64,000 nt of DNA from Pomphorhynchus laevis (GCA_012934845.2 WNNJ02001721.1:33844-97843), one strand, 5' to 3'; numbered from the stretch's first letter, positions 49,430 to 61,964 are shown. Translations and numbers: made by a program. Notes: generated by a model from the sequence alone, not told the origin.

Positions 49430-50500
49430 AGTGCACAAATGCGCTGAGTAAACAATGGTCCATGATTTCTTACGAAATGCGACATTTATAGAAAATGGTG
49501 TTGCTTGATAGACTGGACTCTGATTCACGACTTTCAAACACTATGTCACTTCTAAACAACCATTTTAGTACCGAAATGTTGGGGTACTCGACAACACTCA
49601 TCATTAGAATGAAGTACCCACTGGTCGTTTCTGTTACCTGTGTGATATTGTGAACGAAGGCGTTGTGAATGAATTCCTAAGAAGGAATCCAGGAGAGCGA
49701 TCTCGGCAAGTATCAACTATATATAAGGTGTCGGAAGTGTAATGGTGTCTAAAAGTCATAAATCAAAATCCAGTCAATCAAGCAACAACATTTTCTATAA
49801 ATGCCGCGTTTATTTCTGGACCGCTGTCGACTCAGCACATCTGTGCCCTAACTATAAATGCGTATACATTAAGAATATAACGAGTGCAGCAACAATTCAG
49901 CAACAACCTCTGCCCAGTGTTTAAGGATTGTCCGTACAGCAATTCGATCTGGTAAAGAGCGTAAGCCTCAGACGATAAAGCAGTGTCGGAAACACCTTTA
50001 TTTACATTGTCATACAGTCAATCAAAACGATCAGTGAGTACTTCCTTCTACTGATGAGTGTTGCCGGGTACTTATTAAGCGTCAAGAAGTGACATGGTCA
50101 CTGAAAATCGTGAATCGAAGTACAGTCTATCAAGCAACACCATTTAGTACAAATGCCGTATTTCGTAAGAAATCCTGGACCCTTGTCTACTCAGCACATC
50201 CGCGCACAACTATTATACATGCCGTATCCATTAAGAATATAACGAGTGCAGCGACAATTCAGCAACAACCTCTGCCTAGTGTTTAAGGATGGTTCGCACA
50301 GCAATTCGATCTGGTAAAGCGAGCAACCCTCAGACAATTAAGAAAAGTGTCGGAAACGCCTTCATTCGCAATGTCACACAGGCAACCAAAACAACCGGTG
50401 GGTACTTCATTCAACTGATAAGTGTTGCTGATAACTCCATTATTTCGGTACTAAAGTAATCGTTTAGAAGTGACATATATATCAAGCAACACCATAATCT
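49430..50500. repeat. Cluster of ~355-bp repeat units, first one inverted
   Basis: Shared words (TCAAGCAACACCATTT, AAGTGACAT, AAGAATATAACGAGTGCAGC, CAATTCAGCAACAACCTCTG, TTCGATCTGGTAAAG, GTGTCGGAAAC) show direct copies at about 49760-50110 and 50115-50480. The left part, 49430-49740, is an inverted copy, so the cluster begins and ends with GGTGTTGCTTGATA/TATCAAGCAACACC. Open frames at 49742-49924 and 50089-50286 repeat each other and reflect the repeat. No transposase is visible. Confidence 0.8.
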
Positions 50501-50671
50501 AGAAATTCTAAAATCGACAAGTCATATGGTAATCTAAAAATAAAAACATCATTGGCGTGTTTTAATAAATGAAATTTGGCTGTCTTGTAAACAATCCCAA
50601 ATTGCACAAAAACCAGGGTCAATATTTTACACCTCAAATATAAAGGATCTTTTAAATAAAAAAGTATAAAA

Positions 50672-50745
50672 AAACATTCATGAGATAAAAAGTTATTTAC
50701 TATGATTTGAATTGCTGGTCACTCGCTCGACTGCCTGGCATATGA
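50672..50745 (-). mobile_element. LINE family B 3' end only, copy 6
   Basis: About 74 bp nearly identical to 48462-48535 (CATTCATGAGATAAAAAGTT through GACTGCCTGGCATATG), the 3' terminus of copy 5. Either a very short 5'-truncated insertion or a duplicated flank. Confidence 0.7.
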
Positions 50746-52435
50746 TGTATACATCATATGCCACATAATGATGGCACATAATGATGTATACAGACCGTAT
50801 CTATCCTAGTGAAGTTTTTAAATTCTAAATCTGTTAAGAATTAATTAACTTACTCACATAAGTTTACTTATATAGATGGTGTGAGCTGTAACTTAGTCCG
50901 TCAACTGTAATATTGTTGACAATTTCAATTTAATATTTATTCGCTATAATTACGTAAGTTTACTTTAGGAAGAAAGTCACTTTAAAAAATCTTGCATTTG
51001 CGTTGCGATAATCTTTTAGCTTGAGGAAATTAGCATATATCCAATCGTCAAGTAATATCCTACTGTCGACTGTCAAATAGTTATCTTGTTTTAATTATGT
51101 ACACTAACATCTTAAATTGTGGCGATTGATTTCGTTGTGATCAATGTGATATTTGCGACAGATTATCACTTAAACGACGTAGCTTAAATTCTACAGCGCG
51201 CAATTCCGAAGAGAAAGCTGAATTCAAGAATACAGTTTTTATAAATTTCTGTAAGCTACGTCTTGTGAAAATGTTAATTGTTAGCTTGAACTAGCAAATC
51301 AAATAAGATATTATTTGATTATATTTTTGATTATAATTCGGAAGAAACAAGTTTCCAGAGCGAAATGAAGTTTAACGAGTAATGAATGCAAATCGCAAAA
51401 AGTTTTATTATTGTAATTTTAATTCATTTTTTTCGGGTATCCGGGTATGTTGGACCAAAAAGAAATATAACACCAGTTGCAAGAAAATGTGTTACTGTCT
51501 TCGACAAAATGAGAAATATACATGTGGTTTGCATCTTTTAATATCAGTATTCGAAAACATTTGCGAATACGAAACGAATTTTCGTCGTAGAAACCGAAAT
51601 TTTGAACATTAAGCGATAATTTCGACATGTTAGTAAGACAAAGCTTATAAGATAAATTGTTAGACAGATTGACAGTATTAGAGGCAATGCAATTCCTTAA
51701 TTTTAGAAATTTATAGTTCATTCCATAAACTCATAAAGTATATGTTCACTATTAAGTTCATTTTAATAAATGAAGTATTAACAGTTCATTTTCTATAAAA
51801 TTTTAACTAAACAACAACTCGTAATAAAACTCGTGTTGATATTTTGAAAAAATGGAAGGACAACGAAGTTTTTCCAAACATAAAGAGTGTAAGCAACAAT
51901 ATACCATGAAAATGTATGCCAGTCTAATTATTTATACATGAACAGTGTGGATTGAAACAAGTAACTAAAACAATTTCGAATGTATGCTGATGCCAATCTC
52001 ACAAAAATTTCTACATTTTAAATTTAACAAAATTGTTACTGATAATTTTACATCCGTGTCGAATGTAATGTTCGATGTTACGATAAAAACACATTTTATC
52101 GAAATAGGCTTTTAGCTTATCAATCAAACATTACAACCACATTAGTCACATAAATGCCTATTTTACAAGATCATTCTAACCTTTATAATTTAAATCTTTC
52201 ATTTAATCTTTATTTTTTGGTTAACATTTATTTTCTTAAGCATTTGCACCTAATAATATTAATTATAAAAGGAATTAAAAAAAAACAAAGTTTTTATCAT
52301 AATATGTAATGTGACTTGCCGTTAAAATCATTTAAATAATTTAATTGATACGTATTTTTACAAGGATACTATAAAAATAAAATTAAACGAACAAGGAAAT
52401 TGCATAAAATGAAATTCAAACAGTAAATGCACATA
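50746..52435. other. AT-rich spacer without recognised gene
   Basis: A hairpin lies at 50740-50765 (CATATGATGTATACATCATATG). Open frames on both strands near 51.4-51.7 kb match nothing known. Confidence 0.4.
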
Positions 52436-52835
52436 TATGGATAAAATTGAATTAATAGAAGCCTTAAATATTTTTATAAATCAAATTTAAAAGTAGGGAC
52501 ATCTATATTTAGACAAAATGTGTTACTAAATAATTATTGGAGCTGGATCAAAGAAAAGAGGAAATTTTTTGATATTTCGCTAACTTCTGTTAGCATCTTT
52601 AGAAAATTACATATGGAAGGTGTAACTTTTTCTAAAGATGCTAACAGAAGTTAGCGAAATATCAAAAATAATATATTTTCTTTGATCCAGCACCAATAAT
52701 TATTTATCAATAATGGATCGGTATCAACTATTTAAAAATGTGTTCCATTTAGATGTAATAGTAGCTCAATTATAGCTGACTTATTTTTAAGCTTCATATA
52801 AAATGAATTTGTTCGCGACAAACTCATTTTAATAA
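52436..52835 (+). mobile_element. Family E RT fragment interrupted by a foldback
   Basis: The plus strand before 52528 reads EALNIFINQI and a GTSIFRQ-like segment (TAGGGACATCTATATTTAGA). After 52705 it resumes as CVPFRCNSSSIIADLFLSFI. Both match consecutive parts of the RT at 43.25-43.13 kb, so one RT fragment has been split by the foldback at 52528-52705. Confidence 0.75.
52528..52705. repeat. Foldback with hammerhead-like core, inserted in RT fragment
   Basis: Arms 52528-52606 and 52627-52705 are inverted copies (AAATAATTATTGGAGCTGGA ... TCCAGCACCAATAATTATTT). On the plus strand the right arm has CTAAAGAT, stem GCTAAC/GTTAGC, then GAAATATC. Confidence 0.85.
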
Positions 52836-54105
52836 ATCTAAAGTATTTAAAGGTATGAAATATATGCTTTAATATATTGATTGTACATGTGTATTAACCC
52901 TCCAATAATTTTTATTCAATAAATTAAAAAATTTATCTAGGTAGCCTTATTCGTAATAAAACTAAAATTGATGATAATATTATGGTTTTTCTCTAAATAA
53001 TGACATGGCATCAGATAAAATACATAATAAGCATTTATTTAGCCCGCTACTAGTTGGCTTAAAATTTTATATCATAACCTGATAGGTAATAAGCATTAAT
53101 TTAGCCCGCTACTAGTTGGGTTAATTTTTTTTATCATAACCTGATAACATTACATGCCAATTTTATATGTTGTATATAAATAAATTTTGTATATCATTTT
53201 GGTATTTAGTATTAATTAATCGATTCCTAAAAATACTGGGTTATAAAATTTCCTTTTTATATTTAAATATTTCAATTTTAAATTAGTTTATAATACAAAA
53301 TAAGTAGCTTCAGCTAAGTGATGTGATTTACTCTAGAAGATCATATTACATAAGAGTAAATGCATCACTAGCATGTTTTGAGACCTCTGTTATGTTGGAT
53401 TATGGGGCGGTTGATAGCATAGCAGCACTGCTGATGAACTCCAATATTTATTCTAAAAATGGTAAATTATCTATATAATAATATAGATACTGTGTTATAA
53501 AAATTCTTTTAAATATTTACATCTTTAAATTTATTTATTGTTCAAAATAGACATCGTCAATTAAGTAATCTGATTTCTAAAATTAGATTACTTAACTGAA
53601 AAGCATATGTTGTAATGTATATTTATAAAATAAATATAAATTTATTTGATATTGCCAAATTCTAAAAACTTAAGGTACATCATTATTAAACTGTTTCGCT
53701 ATCGGCCAACAAAAGAAAATTTTAAATAATTCAAAAGTTCATGAAAGCAAAATGATGTTGAAAATTTGTTCCTCAGAAAATATGCAGTGACGAGTTGCAA
53801 AGTTGACAAAGTCTGTTCAGACATAAATGCAATATTTAATGTATATATTAAACATATATGTATTTATTTAATATATATGAGTATATATCCTACAATTATT
53901 TAGATCACTTAACTGAATTCACGTATTTTGTAATATACATAAATTTAAAGATATAAATAATATTTTGATGCTAAAACGAATTTTATAACCCAGAATTATT
54001 ATTTTCAATAAAACCTCGTTAAATTTAAGGTATGTAATTTAAAGTATGAAATGAAAGCATTAAATGATTATTAAGATTAAATGGTTATTTAAGATTTTAT
54101 ACTAT
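52836..54105. repeat. AT-rich DNA with tandem duplication and hairpins
   Basis: A ~65-bp unit (AATAAGCATTTATTTAGCCC, GCTACTAGTTGG, TATCATAACCTGATA) is repeated in tandem at 53028-53155. Hairpins lie at 53318-53372 (GTGATGTGATTTACTCT with AGAGTAAATGCATCAC) and 53563-53601 (AAGTAATCT with AGATTACTT). No gene recognised. Confidence 0.65.
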
Positions 54106-54690
54106 TTACATTTATATCAAGTTAAAATTTATAATTGAAATTTAAAAGAAAAGTCAATTTTTATGTATTGACTAATAAATAACATACGATGTATAAGAAT
54201 AGGAATAAAGGTCATCAGGAAGTACTGATTTGTTTGTTGATAACATTTGTTGTTATAAATCAACAAATTTATTTATTTCTCCATTATAATAAATAGAAAA
54301 ATAAATAAATTATCAAACATGCTTGAAAATTAGCAGAAAAAATGCAGTATCATTTTTTGAAAAAAATGTACATAGCTTCAGTATTTTACTATTTATTAAT
54401 AAAAATAATAATAAATACGATTTACATACGATGAATAAGAATAAGAATTAATGATCATCAGTAGGACCTGATATGCTATCAGGTTTCGGTCCTTATTCCT
54501 CGACTCGGTATAACGGTGGAGCAAAATACATGCAAAATGATGGATTTCTTTTGATAAAATAAGTACTATCTAGTACTTATTAAATGTCATCAGGAGGAAT
54601 TGCTATGCTATCAGGTTTCGGATCCTAACTCCTCTACCCAACATAGCAGCGGGGCCAAATACATGCTAATGATGTATTTCCTCTGATAAA
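54106..54690. repeat. Dispersed structured repeats, three copies
   Basis: GTCATCAGGAGGAATTGCTA-type sequence begins copies at about 54211, 54451 and 54588. The last two continue through CTATCAGGTTTCGG, CCTCKACYC, ACATAGCAGCGG and ACATGCTAATGATG. An internal TTGCTATG/CATAGCAG pairing is visible. The same block lies at 42550-42690 (diverged) and 19716-19745 (start only), each time next to or near family E sequence. Confidence 0.7.
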
Positions 54691-55145
54691 ACTATCTAGT
54701 ATCTTATTCTAATACAAAGTATATTATTTTTAATCCATCCATAAAAATTTGCCAATTAAGAGTTTAAATTTATTCTTTATATTATTGTGTTGATTTATAT
54801 ATTTTACTATTTTCTGCTTGATGTTATTTTTATAGTAACCTAGTTTAAAATATGTATCTATTAAATTATTTAAATGATTTTAAAGAAAGCCACTATCGTT
54901 ACAAATTGTTGCAATTCTTAAAATTTCATTATTTAATGTATTATATTTTATATTATATGGTATGCATGAATGCTCATGCAAAAATATGTTTCTTGTACAT
55001 TAAAATATGTCAGCTTTACGATATAAATTAAAAGTAGTTTTAATTGATGTTAATTTAATGCTCATATCAAGATATACACCTACTTTATCATTTATATTGG
55101 TTTTATTAAAATAAAGAACTTTATTCTGAATAAAATATTAAGAAT
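54580..55145 (-). mobile_element. Retroelement family E, copy 2
   Basis: From 54925 to 55140 the sequence is nearly the same as 42775-42990 (ILRIA, HEHSCIPYNIKYNTLN on the minus strand), though it has stops. Below 54925 the minus strand continues the protein with a SGFL..HLNNLIDTYFKLGY and KNNIKQKIVKYIN segment that the 42.7 kb copy lost. The structured repeat then follows. This orders the element as RT, C-terminal helix region, structured 3' repeat. Confidence 0.75.
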
Positions 55146-57449
55146 ATTTAAGACTACATTATATATATTATATAAGATAGCCATATTATATATTATAAAT
55201 AAGGTAACCATAATATTTAAGGTTACCTTATATAAGGCTACCTTATTCTTAATAAAATATTACTTTTTAACACACTATCTACAATAGATTCAAACTAAAA
55301 ATGCAAATAAACGGCCAGTTGCTATCGTTCTCGACAAATTCTCATTTCATAATACATTTTCAAACATTTGTAGGTAACAATTTGTTATAATGCTAATATG
55401 CGCACGTATAAATTTACTTGAACTCACTCTGTTTTGCTTAAATATCAATCGACATTTTTGTTTCCACAATGTTAAAGTTAATTATTTCGCAAATTTATCC
55501 AAAATTTAACTTCTATAATCACTCACTAGCAAATTCCTGATTTTTATCTTCTAAATTGTTTCAAAAAATTAATATTCTGTATATTATGATACTATCCGAA
55601 GTTTTTTGACACAATACTCGAGTTTGATAATGTTATCACACACAAGTCGAAATATATGTCAGGATATTCTCCTAATATGTATGTTAAATGTATGTTAGAT
55701 GAAACGTGAAATCAAAACGTAATTTGAAATCTGAATTTTACCGGGACAAGTACGTTACTTAAAAGCGGCATCTACATATTTTACAAACAACTTTATAATG
55801 TCCTTAAAGATATTTTTATAGTTGGTCTTTAAGACAGGATTCGTCTTTGTGAACAAATTGCTAACTTCACAAAAGTAAACTATCAAAATGCAATATGTTT
55901 TTAACATATTAAATTATCATTTATCTTCTTAAAACAAACATTAAAATAGTTAAAAATAAGTATTAACTTATTAAATAGATAACAAGAAGAAACCGTTTTG
56001 CGTCAGAAATGTCCTTTTAGTCAAATAAATTCTAATGCAAATAATAGGATAGCTATCTAGATAGCACAGTGAGTGTCGAATATTTCGATTAGAACTTTGC
56101 AATTAACGTTCATGGGCAAAATATATAAAATAGAAATATATTTTTAATTAAAAACACGAAGTTAAAATAGCATATTTTTAGATAATGAATTATTAAAAAT
56201 AAATAAATGTCTTTCAATGTACTAAAAATATTTAAATATTCTCACACTAAGCCATTGCTTTACCCTAGCACGACAAATTATTTCTTATGAAACGTATATA
56301 ACGTGTTCACATTGGTGATAATTTTGATATTGGAAAGCCTATTTCAATCTCAGTGACTTTATGCAATCAATGTACAGAGGTGAAATGCATGTGATTTAAG
56401 TAGAGCAATGCGTTCCAAAACATTCAATATAGAAAGAAAAATTGAATAATATTGTTTTCTAAATTATTAATAATAAATCAGTTTTCTAGTTACGACAAAT
56501 AGAGTCATTTAAAAAAGAACACGAAATAACTAAAAGTTTACGCAAAAGTTGTGAAATTTTCATTATCTTCGAGACTAATCATTTTAATTATTATGGGCAT
56601 TCTCAGTGAATATCTCTCAAGCCTAACAAATCACTTTTTAATTGTTCGAGATTTGTAAATATTTTTGTGAACGAAGCGACAGTAGAAACACATTGGTAGT
56701 CGAAAGTTCTGATTTGGTAACTGCACAATAGTATTACACCCTTAATGATATTGTTTTACTTCGTTAATTGTTTACACCTCAAGCGGTTTAGGAAAAGATA
56801 TTGATAACATAATTCGGCGAATTGCAAACAGGAGATCACGACTGACAAAACAACGCTATCCGATTCGCAGATAACATTCAACTTGTCAGAATTCAAATTG
56901 CAAATCCTGTGTAGTTCAAAGCCTTTGAACTCGAGGTTCAAACCTCTAGCATGCACTCTCTATTGACATCTCTGTAAGCACACGTCAATTACCCGATGAT
57001 GAAGGGGATGGATGACCAATCTAGGATTGATGACATTGAGCACGTACATATAAGTTGAATAAATTACTTGCGCAATTATTATTTAAAAAATTATTGAAAA
57101 TTAGGAATGATCCAAAGAAGTAATGATCCAAATTCAAAAAGTATGTCACCGAGTAATTTCTGAGCCAATCTTACAGAATATTGCAGAAACCACACGATGC
57201 GAAGCAATCACAACCCAAAGACCAAATGCGAGAGCAGACGTAGTGTGTAACGGTCTCTTGGACATTTGACGGAGCGGCATTTTTGGACATCTGCATATTC
57301 AACAGCTTTGCATCCGCGAAGCACCTATAACTGCTCAGAGATCGCACATACTGATGTCACCTATCGAGAATAGTGGTACGTATGGTATCGATGCAAATGC
57401 AAGACATTATAACATGTACAGAGCATGCGCGAACGAAGAAAACAATACA
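55146..57449. other. Spacer without recognised gene
   Basis: A nested hairpin made of GGTAACC and AAGGTAGCC words lies at 55170-55255. Short open frames (for example near 56.76-56.96 kb) match nothing. Sequence becomes less AT-rich after 56.9 kb. Confidence 0.4.
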
Positions 57450-58900
57450 TCTCACGTGTAGATCATTGACACATTAATGACTATATCTCCTTGTCAATTA
57501 CTGACTCTGATTTGTCCGATCATTTCCTTGTCACTCTTACTCTTACTCGTCTCCATCCTCATCCTTCTCCGCCTACAACATTACCTACTCCAAGTCGACC
57601 TTGGAAGCTTCTCGATATCCCTATTCTGTGTTCTGCCTTACTCAATTCTTCAGGCTTTTCACTTCCTCTTAACTATCTCTTTCCCGATGATCTCTGCATT
57701 CTGTTTGATTCTGATTTATTGATTAGCTCCCTGGTTTAATTCCGACTGTTGTCTTTCTGAGCGTCGAATCCGTCACTCTTTTCGTGTGTTTAATCGCTTT
57801 CTTGAACGTTCTCCTTACTCACTATCTCCAAATCTCCGTGTTTCCTATCTTTCTCTTCGCCGTCATTACCTCATTCTTATGCATACTAAGCGTACTCTCT
57901 TTTGCCGAAATCAACTTGAGTCATCTTCTAACCATACATCTCATTAGAAAATCTTAAACTCAATTCTTTCAAGATCATCTACCCGTTGTAGCATAAATCC
58001 TGATGAATTTTCTTCTTATCTACAATCTAAGCTATCTAATTTACTTTATCTTCTACCCATATGCCGCTTGCATCCTCTCTTCTATTTGAATACTTCCGTC
58101 CTGTAGCAATTCCACCTTCTTTCCGTTCGGTCTGATGAAGTTTCTTCAGTTCTGCTGTCATTACCTAATAAAACCTCTCCTTCCGACCCAATTCCCACTC
58201 ACTTGCTTAACAATATCTGCTCATTTATCTCACCCTTCTTAACCACATTGTTCAACTCGTCTATCCGTAGCCGCACATTTCCACAAAATAATGTAGATCA
58301 TTCATCGCCGCCCGGCTTATAACCTCCATCTGTATCATTAAATTCAACAATTCTTCCTATCGTTGACAATCTCGTTTTCTTAGGCTTCCATTTCAACAAC
58401 CGACTTTCACTTAACCTTTTGTTAGAGATAAAGTACGATCATCTACCTTGATTCTCCGAAACCTCCGTCAAATTCGTAGATTGATCGATTTCCCTTCTTG
58501 TATGACTCTTATATCTTCTCTCCTTTTCTCAAGACTTGATTACTGTCTTAGTCTATTTTCCAACTCACCTAAATTCACTCTTCTTCCACTACAACACATC
58601 GTCAACGCAGCAGTCTGAATTCTCCTCCGTCTTCGTCGTTTTGATCATACATCTCACCATCTTGATTCTCTCGATTTGCCTACCATTTATTCACGTGTTC
58701 AAATTTGTCTTCTCCTCATTGCTTTCCGCCTTGTAACTTTTCACACTCCATTTCTTAACCTTACTTTTCTCGACAATTCTCGTCCTGATTACTGTTATTT
58801 GCTTTCCCGTAATTCCTTTCTTTTACATGTCTTGGGGGTGGGGATAATCACCAGATCCAAATATCACTAGTGTTCGGGAAATGCATAATGTCGAACACAA
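57450..58900 (+). mobile_element. LINE family A copy with RT palm deleted
   Basis: Starts at the end of the endonuclease (SITDSDLSDHFLVTLTLTRL, with the SDH catalytic motif) and continues through the connector, LPNKTSPSDPIPTHLLN and SPFLTTLFNSSIRSRTFP (58160-58280). It then jumps near 58285 to TILPIVDNLVFLGFHFNNRL, which lies after the palm in the 11.6 kb copy. The YADD part is missing. The C-terminal half runs to about 58870. Frames are broken. Confidence 0.83.
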
Positions 58901-58984
58901 CAACCGGAATCAATATTTCGGGTGCGGATATCGATACTGATCAATATGTTAAGGAAGCGATCGAGATTAAGTGTTCAACTTGGT

Positions 58985-60420
58985 CATCGTAAGTATACCG
59001 TTTGATCGAGGTGGCACGCATTGATTCGCATGTGTCTTATGCAAATCTGACAAAATCGTTACAATTCAAATGGACTCATATTTTCAGGACGGTCTTGTGT
59101 AGTGCATCTCAACTAAATACACTTAAAGAAAATATATTCGTTAATTTACTACCTGAACTGTCAGGTATCAATATCGATGAAGTTGGGAAAATAATTGCGA
59201 CAACACCTATACGAATGGGTGATCTTTGAATCCTGGGCCTATGTTCAGGGTGTCAATTATAATTTGAATGTTATGAACTTCTATTCAAAAGCTACGAAAA
59301 GTGTATTTCTGTTGGAACATTGGCAGAGTTACAGCAGGCAACGCTACATAATATTTCGAATCATAGAGAAGGCTTATACCGTAATAGATTGGAAAAAAAT
59401 CTCACGGAGCTACATATCACTACGCATAATGTAATCATACATGCTTAAATGCCAAGGGCGTCCACGTGGCTGAGTGTTTTACCACTTGCCCGTGAAAAGT
59501 TTTATCTAAGTCGAAATGAATTTATTGATGCCTTGAGTGTTCGATATGGTTGGTATTCTCCAAACCTCATGCAAACTCAATGTACATGTTGGACTGTTTT
59601 TCTATTACGCATGCCTTATCTTGTAAAAAGTGAGTATGACCATGATTCGACATTATGCTATTCGAGATATACTAGCAGACGAAAAAAAGCTATATGTCAC
59701 GGTGTATCAACTGAACTAGTATTGAATGTTGTTTCTGGCGCAATGATCTTTGATAATGAAGCCAACAGTGAGAGAATGCAATGCACGTTTAGACGTTTTG
59801 TGTCCTGGATTAAAAGATAAAAGATTTGAGCGTACGTTCCTGGTTGTAAACATATTTTCACATTTTGCTCAATCGAACATCAATAGAGGCCCGCTATCTT
59901 CCTTCGTTTACAATATAAACTCGGAAGCGTTCTACATACGAAGAACGAGTAACTCTAATTGAAGATAGAATTTTCGACCCCGCGATTTTCTCTACTCCCG
60001 GTAGGATCAACAAAGCGGCCATGCCACTTCTCCGGCTTATCGTGCCCAAACAGGCTCAGCATAATAATCAGCCTTATGCATACAATCTCAGCCATTTGAA
60101 GAGGTGAATTGGCTTTGCCATAGCACGTTCTGCGTCAGCTTGCATGACGAGTCTCAGGTCTTCGAAAAACAAGGTGGTGTCTGACGATAATAGCGTTTAC
60201 TCGGCTATTGAACGTGATTGAATTGATGACTGAAATATTCATGCGCCTATTGTCGGGAACCCTACTTGTGTATATTTTATAGTAATGCAAAGATTGGATA
60301 CCCAGCTATTTACATCTTCCATCGTGAAATGTGAGCGGAACTTTATATCGATTTCTGCGGCGTGTTTTAATGCGTTCACAAAGAAAGAATTGGTATAAGC
60401 TATTGAATTAGAAACGGTAA
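58985..60420 (+). mobile_element. Retroelement family D, second subtype, 3' part
   Basis: Plus-strand blocks: 59002-59229 (HVSYANLTKSLQFKWTHIFR, PIRMGDL), a shifted continuation to 59430, then 59449-59820 (STWLSVLPLAREKFYLSRNE, FIDALSVRYGW, CTC). Finally around 59960-60060 a frame gives RIFDPAIFSTPGRINKAAMP. These match the post-RT region of the same broad family as 31.5-28.5 kb but a different subtype (STWLSVLPL versus CAWLHAVPS). The RT itself is absent. Broken by stops. Confidence 0.72.
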
Positions 60421-60565
60421 TGTGTCAAAAAAAATTGGTTTTTAATAAACATACATTCCAGATTGCTTATATTTGGTTATATTAAGTTCTATACAATAAA
60501 TAACATACAATCTAATATACATACAACGAGGAGAATAAAATCACGAATCAAACGACTATATATAA

Positions 60566-61964
60566 ATGGGTCGGAAAAAACAAAAGTCTCAAGTTCCCAA
60601 CCATGTCGCGTCCAACACCGATGTTAGAGATGTTTCCAATGGATCTGAACAACAAGTCCTTTGCTCAAACAATGATTGTCACACGTGGGTAAGTATTTGG
60701 ACTTCAGAATCCCAGGCATCTTGCCTTGCAGACAACGAATTCTACTGTGGCTACTGTTCGGCTAAGATGATAAATACGATGAAGAGTGAAATAGAGAGTC
60801 TCAAGACAAATATATTGAAACTATCTGGCAATGCAGCGATGTCCACACATGCCACTTCGTATTGTAATAAGTTTCAACCTCGATGCCCAATTCTTCCGCA
60901 TTCGATTGCCTCTAAGAATGCCAAATCTCCCATCTCTTCTACAGGTATTACTATACATCCTTCAATTTTGCCCAATCAATCAGCTCAATCTTCTGATGTT
61001 ACTGTCATTGACCATTTGCAACCCAGTATTTCTTTTGTCGTATCAGATAAATCACCTTACATTTCTACCCCTCATTCGCGTTTCTACGTCATCATCAGAT
61101 AATCCATTATCAGATAATCTGAAGGAGCCGCAAATTGTATCGCAGCAAGATGGATTTTGTCAAGTTTATGATAAATCTACCGATACAGTGACGGAGCCGC
61201 AAATTGTTACAACTAATGTATGTTCACTCCCCGACACCCCACGTCCCGTCCTTCCTGTCTCGTTTCTCAATAACTTGCATCCATCAATCAAAATCACCTC
61301 CACCAACCTCCACTATCCTTCCACTCATAACCTTTCCTCACATCGCTTGCCACCCTCTTTATTATCATTATCCTCTATGTCTCCCGTCGTCAAACCAAAT
61401 CCCTCCAAATCATCAACTGACAGCTCTTCTATCGTGATCTCACCTACTCACGTCAGTCGTCCTCCTTTACGAAAGCGCTTTGCTTCTCGCGATCGTTGCG
61501 TCATTGTTACTAATATCACGCCTTCTAACTCCTTATCTCCACAAGCACGTCTGGACCACGATGTTTCCACCTTCAGATCCATCCTCTCGTCTATTGTTCC
61601 TGCGGATAAACCATCCTTTTTCAAGGACATTTCTCCTGTCGCATTCATCCGTCTAAACAAATCTTCTCAATCTAATCCTTCCCAGCCCCCTCTCCTAAAA
61701 ATTGTTTTCAAGCATCGCTCTCACGCGTCTTCTGTCCTCTCTCAACGATTCAAACTCATGTCATCTTCAACCACTCGAATTTTCCCCGATCGCGCCACTT
61801 CTGAAATCGCTCAAATCTCTTCAGCCCGCATCGAAAAACGCCGTCGCGAGGAAAACGGCGAAACATCACTCTCCATCCGAAATATAGACGGAAATTTTCA
61901 AGTTGTCCACACCCGTCCAAAAATTCGATGGCGCTCCATCTCTCCTATGTGTCTTCTCCACTAG
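60566..61964 (+). pseudogene. LINE A ORF1, one frameshift
   Basis: The first 170 codons (60566-61080) carry an N-terminal basic stretch (MGRKKQKSQ), a PHD-like finger (CSNNDCHTWVSIW, CLADNEFYCGYC, residues about 35-72) and a short coiled coil (MKSEIESLKTNILKLSG). A one-base shift near 61085 moves the frame. The remainder (to 61964) has a Ser/Pro-rich linker, an RRM-like domain (RCVIVTNITPSNSLSPQARL, DISPVAFIRLNKS, LLKIVFKHRSHAS) and a C-terminal SLSIRNIDGNFQV tail. ORF1 proteins of this type bind element RNA. ATG 60566 is the first in frame after stops. This copy lacks the CRC-like domain seen near 1900. Confidence 0.82.

Noticed and set aside
49742-50286. Two similar 60-65 codon frames on the plus strand
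   Set aside because: They repeat each other because the underlying ~355-bp unit is duplicated. No protein family is recognised.
51382-51721. Overlapping frames on both strands rich in Cys, Tyr and Asn
   Set aside because: Both strands open in AT-rich DNA without family match; not supported as genes.
54580-54690. Hammerhead ribozyme in the structured 3' repeat of family E (GAAAC and CTGATGA words present)
   Set aside because: The boxes are in the wrong order and the flanks do not form stem II. I keep only the claim of a structured repeat.
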